Below are positions 35,244 to 43,073 of a DNA stretch of 64,000 nucleotides, in pieces. The DNA is from Achromobacter dolens (GTDB lineage Bacteria > Pseudomonadota > Gammaproteobacteria > Burkholderiales > Burkholderiaceae_B): the NCBI RefSeq assembly GCF_902859745.1, contig NZ_CADIJW010000025.1, positions 1-64,000 of the forward strand, written 5' to 3'. The notes under the pieces are model-generated. The model did not search any database. It saw only the letters and a list, made by a program, of their open reading frames with translations, and was not told the origin of the DNA. How positions within the stretch are numbered: the stretch's first letter is position 1; every line of letters begins with the position of its first letter. Both the position numbers and the translations under genes were made by a program.

Positions 35244-36920
35244 TCAGGCGGCCTGGAGCGCCAACGGCCGGCCGCCGATGACCGTGCCGAGCACCTCGAT
35301 GTCCTTGAGCCGTTGCGGCGGCACGTCCAGCGGATCGTCGCGCAGCACGCAGAAATCGGCGTGCTTGCCGACCTCGATCGAGCCGACCAGGTGGTCCATG
35401 TGCAGTGTGTAGGCCGCGCCCAGGGTGATGGCATGCAACGCCGCCTCGACGCTGATGCGCTCGGACTCGCCCAGCACCCGGCCCGAGGCGGTCTGGCGGT
35501 TGACGGCGCACCAGGCGGTGAACAGCGGCCCCAGCGGCGTGATGGGCGCATCCGAGTGGATGGCGAACGGCACGCCCGCGCGCGCGGCCGAGGCGCAGGC
35601 GTCCATGCGATTGGCGCGGTCCGGCCCCATGGTCAGGGCATGGTGGGCGTCGCCCCAATAGAAAATGTGGTTGGCGAACAGGTTCACGCACATGCCCAGG
35701 CTGGCCATGCGGCGGAACTGGGCGGCATCGGCCATCTGGCAATGCTGCAGCGTGTGGCGGTGATCGCGCCTCGGGCTGCGGCGCAAGGCGCGGTCGATGG
35801 CGTCGATCGCCAGCTCAGTGGCTTCGTCGCCATTGGTGTGGATGTGCAACTGCGCGCCGGCGTCGTGATAGGCCTGCACCAGACCGTCCAGCTCGCCCGG
35901 CGCGATCACCCAGATACCGTTGGGCGCGCCGTTGTAATAGCCCGGCCAGCGCACCCTGGCGGTGAAGCCCTGGATGGAGCCGTCCACCACCAGCTTGACC
36001 ATGCCCAGGCGCAGCTTGCCATGATTGAGCCGGCCCGCCTCGCGCAGCTTCGCCAGGCAGGCGGCCGGGTCGCCGGCGTAGGTCAGCGCCGACGCCGCTG
36101 GCACGATGCGCACCGGATAGTCGGGCTCGGCCGTGACCCGCGCCAGCGTCGCCAGGCCCTCGTCGCCCAGTTCGTTGACGAGATCCGTGGCGGTGGTGAC
36201 GCCGGCCCACTGCGCCACCTTGCCGAACATGCGCAGGCCGTTTTCCGACAGGCCCACGGTGCGGAACGGATTGCCGATCAGCCGCATCACCGGAAACATG
36301 GCGGCGAATTCGCACAGCTCGCCGCTGGGCTGGCCGTCGGCGAAGCGGCTGATGCCTTCGATATCCGTATCGCGGTCGATGTCGGCACGGGCCAGCATCG
36401 GCGTGTTCACATTCATGAGATGCATGCTGGCGTGCATCACCACCACCGGCCGGTCGGCCGACACCGCGTCCAGGTCGCGCACGCTCATGCGCTGGCCGCC
36501 GAAGAAAATGGGATCGAAGCCCCAGCCGATCAGTGTCTGTTCCGGCGCCAGGCCGGCGGCGAATTCCCGCAGGCGCGCGGCCACCGCCGCGAAGCTTCGC
36601 AGGCCCGGCCACACGCGGCCGTCGGGCCCGCGGCGGTCGTAGTAGCCGACGTAGGCAAACTGCCACATGCCCCCTTCCGGCAGATGGCAGTGCCCCTCCA
36701 CCAGCCCCGGCATCAGGACGTGGTCGGCGTAGCGCTCGTCCAGGTCGGCGGGTCCCCAACCGGCCAGGTCTTCGCGGCTGCCCACGCCCAGGATGCGGCC
36801 GTCGCGCACCGCCACGTGCGTGGCGCGCGGCTGGGCCGGGTTCATCGTCAGGATGGCGCGGGCGGCAAAAATGGTGGTGCGGGCGGCTTGCGCCGGTCCC
36901 GGATGCGGGGCGTCATGCAT
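35244..36920 (-). CDS. Amidohydrolase family 3 (YtcJ-like) metal-dependent hydrolase
   Basis: A 558-residue cytoplasmic hydrolase of the amidohydrolase-3 family. The metal-ligand motifs are in place: HCH in GLVEGHCHLPEGG (about residue 76), later histidines in QLHIHTNGDEATELA and HRHTLQHCQMA, and the catalytic aspartate in FAIHSDAPITPL. The C-terminal beta domain (GSIEVGKHADFCVLRDDPL) is complete. It overlaps the ABC ATPase gene by 8 bases and is 1 base from the CobW gene. Family members hydrolyse C-N bonds in amides, imides and formyl groups. Because the operon encodes a peptide-type importer and lies between xsc-pta and tauXY, an N-acyl or peptidyl taurine is my suggested substrate. Confidence 0.85.
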   Translation of the reverse strand: MHDAPHPGPAQAARTTIFAARAILTMNPAQPRATHVAVRDGRILGVGSREDLAGWGPADLDERYADHVLMPGLVEGHCHLPEGGMWQFAYVGYYDRRGPDGRVWPGLRSFAAVAARLREFAAGLAPEQTLIGWGFDPIFFGGQRMSVRDLDAVSADRPVVVMHASMHLMNVNTPMLARADIDRDTDIEGISRFADGQPSGELCEFAAMFPVMRLIGNPFRTVGLSENGLRMFGKVAQWAGVTTATDLVNELGDEGLATLARVTAEPDYPVRIVPAASALTYAGDPAACLAKLREAGRLNHGKLRLGMVKLVVDGSIQGFTARVRWPGYYNGAPNGIWVIAPGELDGLVQAYHDAGAQLHIHTNGDEATELAIDAIDRALRRSPRRDHRHTLQHCQMADAAQFRRMASLGMCVNLFANHIFYWGDAHHALTMGPDRANRMDACASAARAGVPFAIHSDAPITPLGPLFTAWCAVNRQTASGRVLGESERISVEAALHAITLGAAYTLHMDHLVGSIEVGKHADFCVLRDDPLDVPPQRLKDIEVLGTVIGGRPLALQAA

Positions 36921-38544
36921 GCTGCTTGCTCCTGTTCGTGATGTCCGACAGCGCCTGAAGGTCGGGCTTGTTCCAGGCCTTGCCCGGCACCGAATCGATC
37001 AGGCGGCGCGTGTATTCGTGTCGCGGGTGGTAGAAAATCGTGGCGGCGCGGTCCAGCTCCACCAGTTGCCCGTGCCGCATCACGGCGATGCGGTCGCAGA
37101 TCTGCGCCGCGACGCGCAGGTCGTGCGTGATGAACAGCACCGACAGATCGAACTGGCCGCTGATGGTCTTGAGCAGGTCCAGCACCTGCGCCTGGATCGA
37201 CACATCCAGCGCCGAGACCGCCTCGTCGGCCACCAGCAGCCGCGGCTTGAGCGCCAGCGCGCGGGCGATGCCGACCCGCTGGCGCTGGCCGCCCGAGAAC
37301 TGGTGCGGATAGCGCTCCCCCGCGTCGCCGCCCAGTCCCACCAGGGCCAGCAGTTCGCGGGCCTCGCGCAGCGCGGTCTGGCGGCTCTCGCCAAAGCCGA
37401 TGGGCCCCTGCGCGACCGAATCGATCACGCGCTGGCGCGGGTTGAGCGAAGCGTAAGGGTCCTGGAACACCATCTGGATCTGACGCCGGTAGGGCCGGAA
37501 ATCCCTTGGCGTCATGCCGACCAGTTCGCGGCCGTCCAGGCGCACACTGCCGCTGTCTGGCGCCACCAGCCCGATCAGCGCGCTGCCGAGCGTGGACTTG
37601 CCCGAGCCCGATTCGCCCACCAGCCCCAGGGTCTCGCCCTGGCGGATCTCCAGCGAAATATCCCGCAATGCCTCGACCCGGCGGCCTCCGGTGACGTAGG
37701 TCTTGCACAGCTTGGCCACGGTCATCAGCGGCGGCGTGGCGGCGGCCTCGTCCTTGCCCTCGGGCTTGTGCGGCACCGCCGCGATCAATTGACGGGTGTA
37801 GGGATGTTGCGGCCGGTTCAGGATCTCGGCGGCCGCGCCCGCCTCCACCACCGCGCCGTGGCGCATCACCACGATGCGGTCGGCAATGTCGGCCACCACG
37901 CCAAAATCATGGGTAATGAAAATGACGCCGATCCCCATGCGCCGCTGGATGTCCTTGATAAGTGCCAGGATCTGCGCCTGCGTGGTCACGTCCAGCGCGG
38001 TGGTGGGCTCATCGGCGATCAACACGTCCGGCTCCAGCGCCAGCGCCATCGCGATCACCACGCGCTGGCGCTGACCGCCGGACAACTGGAATGGAAAGGC
38101 CGCGTACATGGCGCGGGGATCGGGCAGCAGCACCTGACCGAACAGCTCCAGGACCCGCTGCCTGCGCGCGTCGGCGTCCATGTCCGTGTGCCAGGCCAGC
38201 ACCTCCTCCACCTGCCGGCCCACGCGCATGACGGGATTGAGCGCGGTCATGGGCTCCTGGAACACCATGCCGAACCTGCGGCCGCGCAGCCCCTGCCATT
38301 CGGCCGCCGACAGGCCGACCAGGTCGCGCCCGTCGTACAGGATACGGCCCTGGGTCACGCGCAACTGATCCGGCGGCAGCAGGCCCATGATGGCCTGCGC
38401 GGTGACCGACTTGCCCGATCCCGACTCCCCCACCACGCACAGGATTTCGTTGCGGTTGACGGTGTAGGACACGCCGCGCACCACCACCGGGCCGCCGTGG
38501 GCGGCGGACACGCCGAGATCGCGGACTTCAAGCAAGGCGCTCAT
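36913..38544 (-). CDS. Fused double ATPase of a peptide-type ABC transporter (DppD-DppF-like)
   Basis: A 543-residue protein with two complete ABC ATPase domains. First: Walker [12 protein letters not shown], signature [15 protein letters not shown], Walker [14 protein letters not shown]. Second (from about residue 285): Walker [12 protein letters not shown], signature [15 protein letters not shown], Walker [14 protein letters not shown]. Each carries the oligopeptide-family C-terminal extension ([25 protein letters not shown]). In most relatives these are separate DppD and DppF proteins. The start overlaps the permease stop by one base and the gene end overlaps the amidohydrolase by 8 bases. 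Confidence 0.93.
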   Translation of the reverse strand: MSALLEVRDLGVSAAHGGPVVVRGVSYTVNRNEILCVVGESGSGKSVTAQAIMGLLPPDQLRVTQGRILYDGRDLVGLSAAEWQGLRGRRFGMVFQEPMTALNPVMRVGRQVEEVLAWHTDMDADARRQRVLELFGQVLLPDPRAMYAAFPFQLSGGQRQRVVIAMALALEPDVLIADEPTTALDVTTQAQILALIKDIQRRMGIGVIFITHDFGVVADIADRIVVMRHGAVVEAGAAAEILNRPQHPYTRQLIAAVPHKPEGKDEAAATPPLMTVAKLCKTYVTGGRRVEALRDISLEIRQGETLGLVGESGSGKSTLGSALIGLVAPDSGSVRLDGRELVGMTPRDFRPYRRQIQMVFQDPYASLNPRQRVIDSVAQGPIGFGESRQTALREARELLALVGLGGDAGERYPHQFSGGQRQRVGIARALALKPRLLVADEAVSALDVSIQAQVLDLLKTISGQFDLSVLFITHDLRVAAQICDRIAVMRHGQLVELDRAATIFYHPRHEYTRRLIDSVPGKAWNKPDLQALSDITNRSKQHA

Positions 38545-39446
38545 CAGCTTCTCCGTTTGCTGGCCAGCTTGGGATTGAGGGCATCGTTCAGGCCGTCGCC
38601 GATCAGGCTGACCGCCAGCACCGTCAGGAAAATGGCCGCGCCCGGCAACGTCACCGCCCACCAGGCAGTCAGGATGTAGGGGCGGTTGCTGCCGATCATC
38701 AGGCCCCAGCTCATCACGTTGGGATCGCCCAGCCCCAGGAACGACAGGCCCGCCTCGAACAGGATGGCGGTGCCGATGGCCAGCGTGGCCGAGACGATCA
38801 GCGGCGCCAGCGCGTTGGGCAGGATCACGCGCCAGATGATGCGCGCGTTGCTGGAGCCGATCACTCTTTCGGCCAGCACGTATTCGCGCCGCTTCAGGCT
38901 CAGGAATTCCCCGCGCGCCAGGCGCGCGGTGGCGGTCCAGCTAACCACGCCGATGGCCACGGCGATGGTGCCGAGCGACGGCGAGAACAGCGTCACCAGC
39001 ACCATGGCGAACAACAGCGCCGGCAGCACCTGGAAGAACTCGGTGATGCGCATCAGCGTTTCATCGACCCAGCCGCCGTAGTAGCCGGCCAGCGCGCCCA
39101 CGGTGATGCCGATGGCCATCGACAGCACCGCCGCCACCACGCCGACCAGCAAGGTGGCGCGCCCGCCATGGATGATGCCGGTCAGCACGTCCCGGCCCAT
39201 ATAGTCCGAGCCCAGCAGCAGCTCGCCGCCAGGCGGCTCCATCGGCGCGCTGGCGATCTCGAAGGGATCGGCCGGCATCACCAGGGGGCCGATCAGCACC
39301 ACCGCCAGGATGGCGGCCAGCAACAGCAAGCCGATCAGCGCGCCCGGATTGCGGGCGAACGCGCGCAGCGCTTCGTACGATGGCCGCGCCGCACGGGCGG
39401 CCGCCGGCGCGGGCGCGCCGGACAAGGCGGGAGGAACGTGGCTCAT
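38544..39446 (-). CDS. Peptide-type ABC transporter permease (DppC-like)
   Basis: A 300-residue permease of the OppC/DppC family with about six membrane segments and the N-terminal extension typical of the C-type subunit (ALRAFARNPGALIGLLLLAA). The periplasmic segment HGGRATLLVGVVAAVLSMAI and the cytoplasmic EAA loop (YVLAERVIGSSNARIIWRVI) are present. It overlaps the preceding permease by 4 bases (ATGA) and the next ATPase by 1 base, so the transporter genes are translationally coupled. Confidence 0.92.
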   Translation of the reverse strand: MSHVPPALSGAPAPAAARAARPSYEALRAFARNPGALIGLLLLAAILAVVLIGPLVMPADPFEIASAPMEPPGGELLLGSDYMGRDVLTGIIHGGRATLLVGVVAAVLSMAIGITVGALAGYYGGWVDETLMRITEFFQVLPALLFAMVLVTLFSPSLGTIAVAIGVVSWTATARLARGEFLSLKRREYVLAERVIGSSNARIIWRVILPNALAPLIVSATLAIGTAILFEAGLSFLGLGDPNVMSWGLMIGSNRPYILTAWWAVTLPGAAIFLTVLAVSLIGDGLNDALNPKLASKRRS

Positions 39447-40411
39447 GAGGTCTTTATCCTGGGATCGATCAGCCGGTAGGCCAGGTCGGTAAGCTGGTTC
39501 ATCACCACCACCAGCAGGGACGCGAACAGCAGGATGCCGAGCAGGGTCGGATAGTCGCGCCGCAGCACGGAATCGAACGCCAGCCGGCCCAGCCCCGGCC
39601 AGTTGAAGACCGTTTCCACCAGGATGGCGCCGGCCAGCACGTTGCCGAATTGCAGGCCGAGCATGGTCACCACGGGCAGCACGCCGTTGCGCAGCGCGTG
39701 CCGGTACAGCACGGTGCGCTCGGGCAGGCCCTTGGCGCGCGCGGTGCGGATGTAGTCGGCCGCCAGCGCATCCATGACGCTGGCGCGCGCCAGCCGGCTG
39801 TACTGCGCCAGGTACACGAAGGCCAGCGTGAAGGCCGGCAGCACCAGGTGGTGCAGCACGTCCAGCGCGCCGGCCCAGCCGCCCTCGGGCCCGCCCGCCG
39901 AGCGCATGTCCGACACCGGGAACCACGGCAGCAGCGACGCGAACAGGATGATCAGGATGATGCCGGTCCAGAACACCGGCGCAGAATAGCCCACGATCGA
40001 CAGCAGCGTGATGCCCTGCGACAGCGGCCCGTTGGGCTTGCGCGCCGCCAGCGCCCCCAGCGCGGTGCCCGCCAGGAAGGCGCTGGACACCGACGTCAGC
40101 ACCAGCAGCAGCGTGGCCGGCACCCGCTCCCAGATCAACTGCGCCACCGGCAGGTTGAAGAAGTAGGAATAGCCCAGGTCGCCGCGCGCCACCTGCGACA
40201 GATACAGCCCCAGTTGAACCAGGAACGGCCGGTCCAGCCCGTACTGGGTGCGCAACTGGGCCCGCAGTTCCTCGCTGATGCCGCCCATGGAGCCGGCGAT
40301 GGTCTCGACCGGATCGCCCGGCGAGATGTGGATCAACACGAAGTTAAGCGTCACCACCGCCAGCAGCAGCACCACGGCATAGCCGATGCGACGCGCGAGA
40401 TAGCGCAACAT
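39443..40411 (-). CDS. Peptide-type ABC transporter permease (DppB-like)
   Basis: A 322-residue permease of the OppB/DppB family. The first segment (MLRYLARRIGYAVVLLLAVV) and HISPGDPVETIAG are family hallmarks, and the EAA loop is YIRTARAKGLPERTVLYRHA. About six membrane helices are visible. It begins 10 bases after the binding-protein stop and overlaps the next permease by 4 bases. Confidence 0.92.
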   Translation of the reverse strand: MLRYLARRIGYAVVLLLAVVTLNFVLIHISPGDPVETIAGSMGGISEELRAQLRTQYGLDRPFLVQLGLYLSQVARGDLGYSYFFNLPVAQLIWERVPATLLLVLTSVSSAFLAGTALGALAARKPNGPLSQGITLLSIVGYSAPVFWTGIILIILFASLLPWFPVSDMRSAGGPEGGWAGALDVLHHLVLPAFTLAFVYLAQYSRLARASVMDALAADYIRTARAKGLPERTVLYRHALRNGVLPVVTMLGLQFGNVLAGAILVETVFNWPGLGRLAFDSVLRRDYPTLLGILLFASLLVVVMNQLTDLAYRLIDPRIKTS

Positions 40412-40421
40412 GGCCGCTCTC

Positions 40422-42011
40422 CTATTGCAGCCAGGTGTCGTCCAGCGGCGACAACAGGCCCCAGATGCCATCGGGCAGGCCATGCACCTTCCTGGAGGAC
40501 AGCGTGTGGTACGGGATGACCGTCAGGAAATCGATCGGCAGGTCCTCGGTCACGATCTGCTGGAACTGCGCATACAGCGCGCGGCGCCGGGCCTCGTCGG
40601 TTTCGGTGCCGGCCTGCGCCAGCAGTTCGTCGACTTTGGGATTCCTGTAGGACTGCGTGTTGGTCCAGATGATGTCGCGGATATTGCTCGACAGATAGGT
40701 GCGGTGCACGCCGATCACCGGATCGCCCCAGTTAAAGACAATGTCGGTGGTCATGTCGAAGTCATGGCTGGCGATACGCTTGGCCCAGGTCGGAAAATCG
40801 GGCGAGGCGCGCACCTGCACCGCGATGCCGATCTTCTTCAGCTGGCTGCGCAGGTATTCGGCGACGTTCTTGCCCTGCACGTCGCTGCCCGGCATGTAGT
40901 CGACCGTCAGCGCCATGCGCTCGCCCTTGCCGTCCTTCTTGAAGCCGGCTTCATCCAGCAACTGCTCGGCCTTCTTCAGGTCCAGCGGATACTTTTTCAG
41001 GTCCTGGGTCGCGTAGGGACTGGAGGCCACGATCGGCCCGTCCGCCGGCTTGGCGAAGCCGGCGTTCAGCGCCTTGGTGATGAACCCCTTGTCGGTGGCG
41101 TAGGCGATGGCCTGCCGCACGCGCACGTCGTCCAGCGGCTTGCGCGCGGTATTGAACGCCAGCCAGCCAAGCGCGCCGATGCCCTCGTAGCCGCGATCGG
41201 TCATGACGATCTGCGGATTGTCCTTGGCGCGGCGCAGGATGGTCGGCTCGGTCATGTACGGCAGCACGCCGATGTCGCCGCGCTCCAGCCCGATCAGCAG
41301 GTTGGTGGCGTCGGGATTGATCTTCACCACCACCCGGTCCAGGTAGGGCTTGCCCTTTTCGAAGAACTTGTCGAAGCGCTCCAGCACGATCTCCTGGCCC
41401 GGCTTGAAGTCCTTGAGCGTAAAGGGGCCCGAGCCGACCACGTTGGCCGAATTGCGCGGATGGTTCTTCAGGTCCTGCCCGTCGCCATAGATGTGCTTGG
41501 GCAGCACCGGCATCAACGCCGGCGACAGCGCCAGCAGGATCGCCGGATGCGGTTTGCTCATGCGCAGCACGGCGGTGTAGGGATCGGGCGTGTCGACGCT
41601 TTCGACGGGCGCCAGCATGCTTTGGAACGGATGATTCTGCTTGACCGCCATCACCGAGAACGCCACGTCCTCGGACGTGACCGGCTGGCCGTCGTGGAAC
41701 AGCGCGTCGTGGCGCAGGTGCAGGGTCAGCGATTTGGCGTCCGGCGCCAGCTCCCACGACTGCGCCAGGTAGGGTTGCGGCTTCCAGTTGGCGTCGTAGC
41801 GCAGCGGGCTGGCGAACAACTGGGCGCTGGGCAGCGCCGTGGCGATGCCCGATTGCACCGCGCCATTCAGGTGCCGCGGCACCTGGGTCGAGCCGATCAC
41901 CAGCGTGCCGCCCGGCTTGGGCGCGTCGGCGGCCCGCGCCGCGTGCGTGCCGGCCATCAAGGCCCATGCTGTCAGTATTGCGGCAAAGCCGCGTGTCGCG
42001 CTGCGCATCAT
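40422..42011 (-). CDS. Peptide-type ABC transporter, substrate-binding protein (family 5)
   Basis: A 529-residue periplasmic binding protein of the DppA/OppA (SBP family 5) type. The signal peptide ends near THAARAADAP. Family segments are KPGGTLVIGSTQVPRHLN, TLHLRHDALFHDGQPVTSED and VRQAIAYATDKGF. I chose the ATG pair at 42011/42008 because AAGGGG sits immediately upstream (42015-42020); an ATG at 42041 would add 10 residues. It is the first gene of the transporter unit and follows pta after 128 bases on the same strand, so it may be read from xsc-pta or from its own promoter. Confidence 0.92.
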   Translation of the reverse strand: MMRSATRGFAAILTAWALMAGTHAARAADAPKPGGTLVIGSTQVPRHLNGAVQSGIATALPSAQLFASPLRYDANWKPQPYLAQSWELAPDAKSLTLHLRHDALFHDGQPVTSEDVAFSVMAVKQNHPFQSMLAPVESVDTPDPYTAVLRMSKPHPAILLALSPALMPVLPKHIYGDGQDLKNHPRNSANVVGSGPFTLKDFKPGQEIVLERFDKFFEKGKPYLDRVVVKINPDATNLLIGLERGDIGVLPYMTEPTILRRAKDNPQIVMTDRGYEGIGALGWLAFNTARKPLDDVRVRQAIAYATDKGFITKALNAGFAKPADGPIVASSPYATQDLKKYPLDLKKAEQLLDEAGFKKDGKGERMALTVDYMPGSDVQGKNVAEYLRSQLKKIGIAVQVRASPDFPTWAKRIASHDFDMTTDIVFNWGDPVIGVHRTYLSSNIRDIIWTNTQSYRNPKVDELLAQAGTETDEARRRALYAQFQQIVTEDLPIDFLTVIPYHTLSSRKVHGLPDGIWGLLSPLDDTWLQ

Positions 42012-42067
42012 CCACCCCTTGGCATTGTTGGCATGAGCCATTCAAACGATGGCTATGGCGCTAGCCT

Positions 42068-42073
42068 AGTCAA
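42068..42073 (-). promoter_or_regulatory. Possible -35 element for the peptide-transporter operon
   Basis: TTGACT on the minus strand (42073-42068) is a good -35 hexamer 57 bases upstream of the binding-protein start, but no good -10 follows at the right spacing. Evidence for an internal promoter is weak. Confidence 0.25.
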
Positions 42074-42081
42074 CCCGGGGG

Positions 42082-42108
42082 GTCCGGCTTAGTACCAAAC
42101 CGCCGGAC
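42082..42108 (-). other. Hairpin between pta and the peptide-transporter operon
   Basis: GTCCGGC and GCCGGAC (arms 42082-42088 and 42102-42108) form a perfect 7-bp stem with a 13-base loop, 32 bases after the pta stop. No T run follows in the minus direction. It may attenuate read-through from xsc-pta or protect the xsc-pta mRNA. Confidence 0.4.
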
Positions 42109-42139
42109 TTGATGGTGCCAGGCCGGCGGGCGACCCGAT

Positions 42140-43069
42140 TCAACGCGCGCCGGCCGCCAGCGCCCGCGCATACAGCGCCGCCACCGCGCAGCTGTCGACC
42201 CGCGCCTGCACCGCGTCCGAGCGGCTGGTCAGCAGCACCGGCACGCGCGTGCCCAGCACCAGCCCGGCGGTGGCCGCGCCAGCCAGCCAGGTCAGTTCCT
42301 TGTAGAGCATGTTGCCGGCCTCGATATCGGGCACCAGCAGGATGTCGGCATCGCCCGCCACCGGCGAGACGATGCCCTTCTGCTCGGCCGCCTGGCGCGA
42401 GATGGCGTTGTCGAACGCCAGCGGACCGTCGATCTGGCCGCCGCGGATCTGCTGGCGGTCGGCCATCTTCGACAGGGCCGCCGCGTCCAGCGTGGCCGGC
42501 ATCGCCGGGTTGACCGATTCGGTGGCGCACAGCACCGCCACCTTGGGCCGCGCCACGCCCAGCGCGCGCGCGAGGTCGATGGCGTTCTGCGCGATGTCGG
42601 CCTTCTCCTGCAGGGTCGGGGCGATGTTGACGGCGGCGTCGGTCAGGATGAACAGCTTGGGATACGCGGCCGCCGCCATCACGAAGGCATGGCTGATGCG
42701 CCGGCCGGTGCGCAGGCCCGATTCGCGCGCCACCACCGCCGACATGAAGTGGTCGGTGTGCAGACTGCCTTTCATCAGCATGCCGACGGCGCCGTCGCGC
42801 GCCAGGCCGGCGGCGGCGCGCGCGGCGGCCACCTCGTCGTCGGGCGTGTCGACGATCTCCAGCGAGCCGGCACGCAGGCCCAGTTCGGCCATCAAGGCCG
42901 CCAGCCGGGCCGCCGGCCCGACCAGCAGCGGCTCGATGTAGCCGGCTTCTCGCGCCTGCACCGCGGCGCCCAGGCTGGACGCGCACAGCGGATAGGCCAC
43001 CGCCGTGCGCACCCGCCCCGCCGACAGCGCCGCGGCCCGCAGCGGCTCGAACAAGCGGTCGCTGGCCAT
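42140..43069 (-). CDS. pta: Phosphate acetyltransferase, short form, of the taurine pathway
   Basis: A 309-residue phosphotransacetylase-fold enzyme (Pta/Ptb family), without the N-terminal regulatory domain of long Pta. Typical segments are MLMKGSLHTDHFMSAV, ISHAFVMAAAAYPKLFILTD and VAGDADILLVPDIEAGNML. It begins 4 bases after xsc. In taurine degraders an xsc-pta pair converts sulfoacetaldehyde-derived acetyl phosphate to acetyl-CoA, which is the role assigned here. Phosphate butyryltransferase activity is an alternative on sequence alone. Confidence 0.88.
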   Translation of the reverse strand: MASDRLFEPLRAAALSAGRVRTAVAYPLCASSLGAAVQAREAGYIEPLLVGPAARLAALMAELGLRAGSLEIVDTPDDEVAAARAAAGLARDGAVGMLMKGSLHTDHFMSAVVARESGLRTGRRISHAFVMAAAAYPKLFILTDAAVNIAPTLQEKADIAQNAIDLARALGVARPKVAVLCATESVNPAMPATLDAAALSKMADRQQIRGGQIDGPLAFDNAISRQAAEQKGIVSPVAGDADILLVPDIEAGNMLYKELTWLAGAATAGLVLGTRVPVLLTSRSDAVQARVDSCAVAALYARALAAGAR

Positions 43070-43073
43070 GGCG

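Noticed and set aside
32301-36941. 1,546-codon plus-strand frame across tauY, tauX, cobW and the amidohydrolase
   Set aside because: It covers several well-supported minus-strand genes with conserved motifs and small overlaps; its own translation is a His/Gln/Arg-rich shadow.
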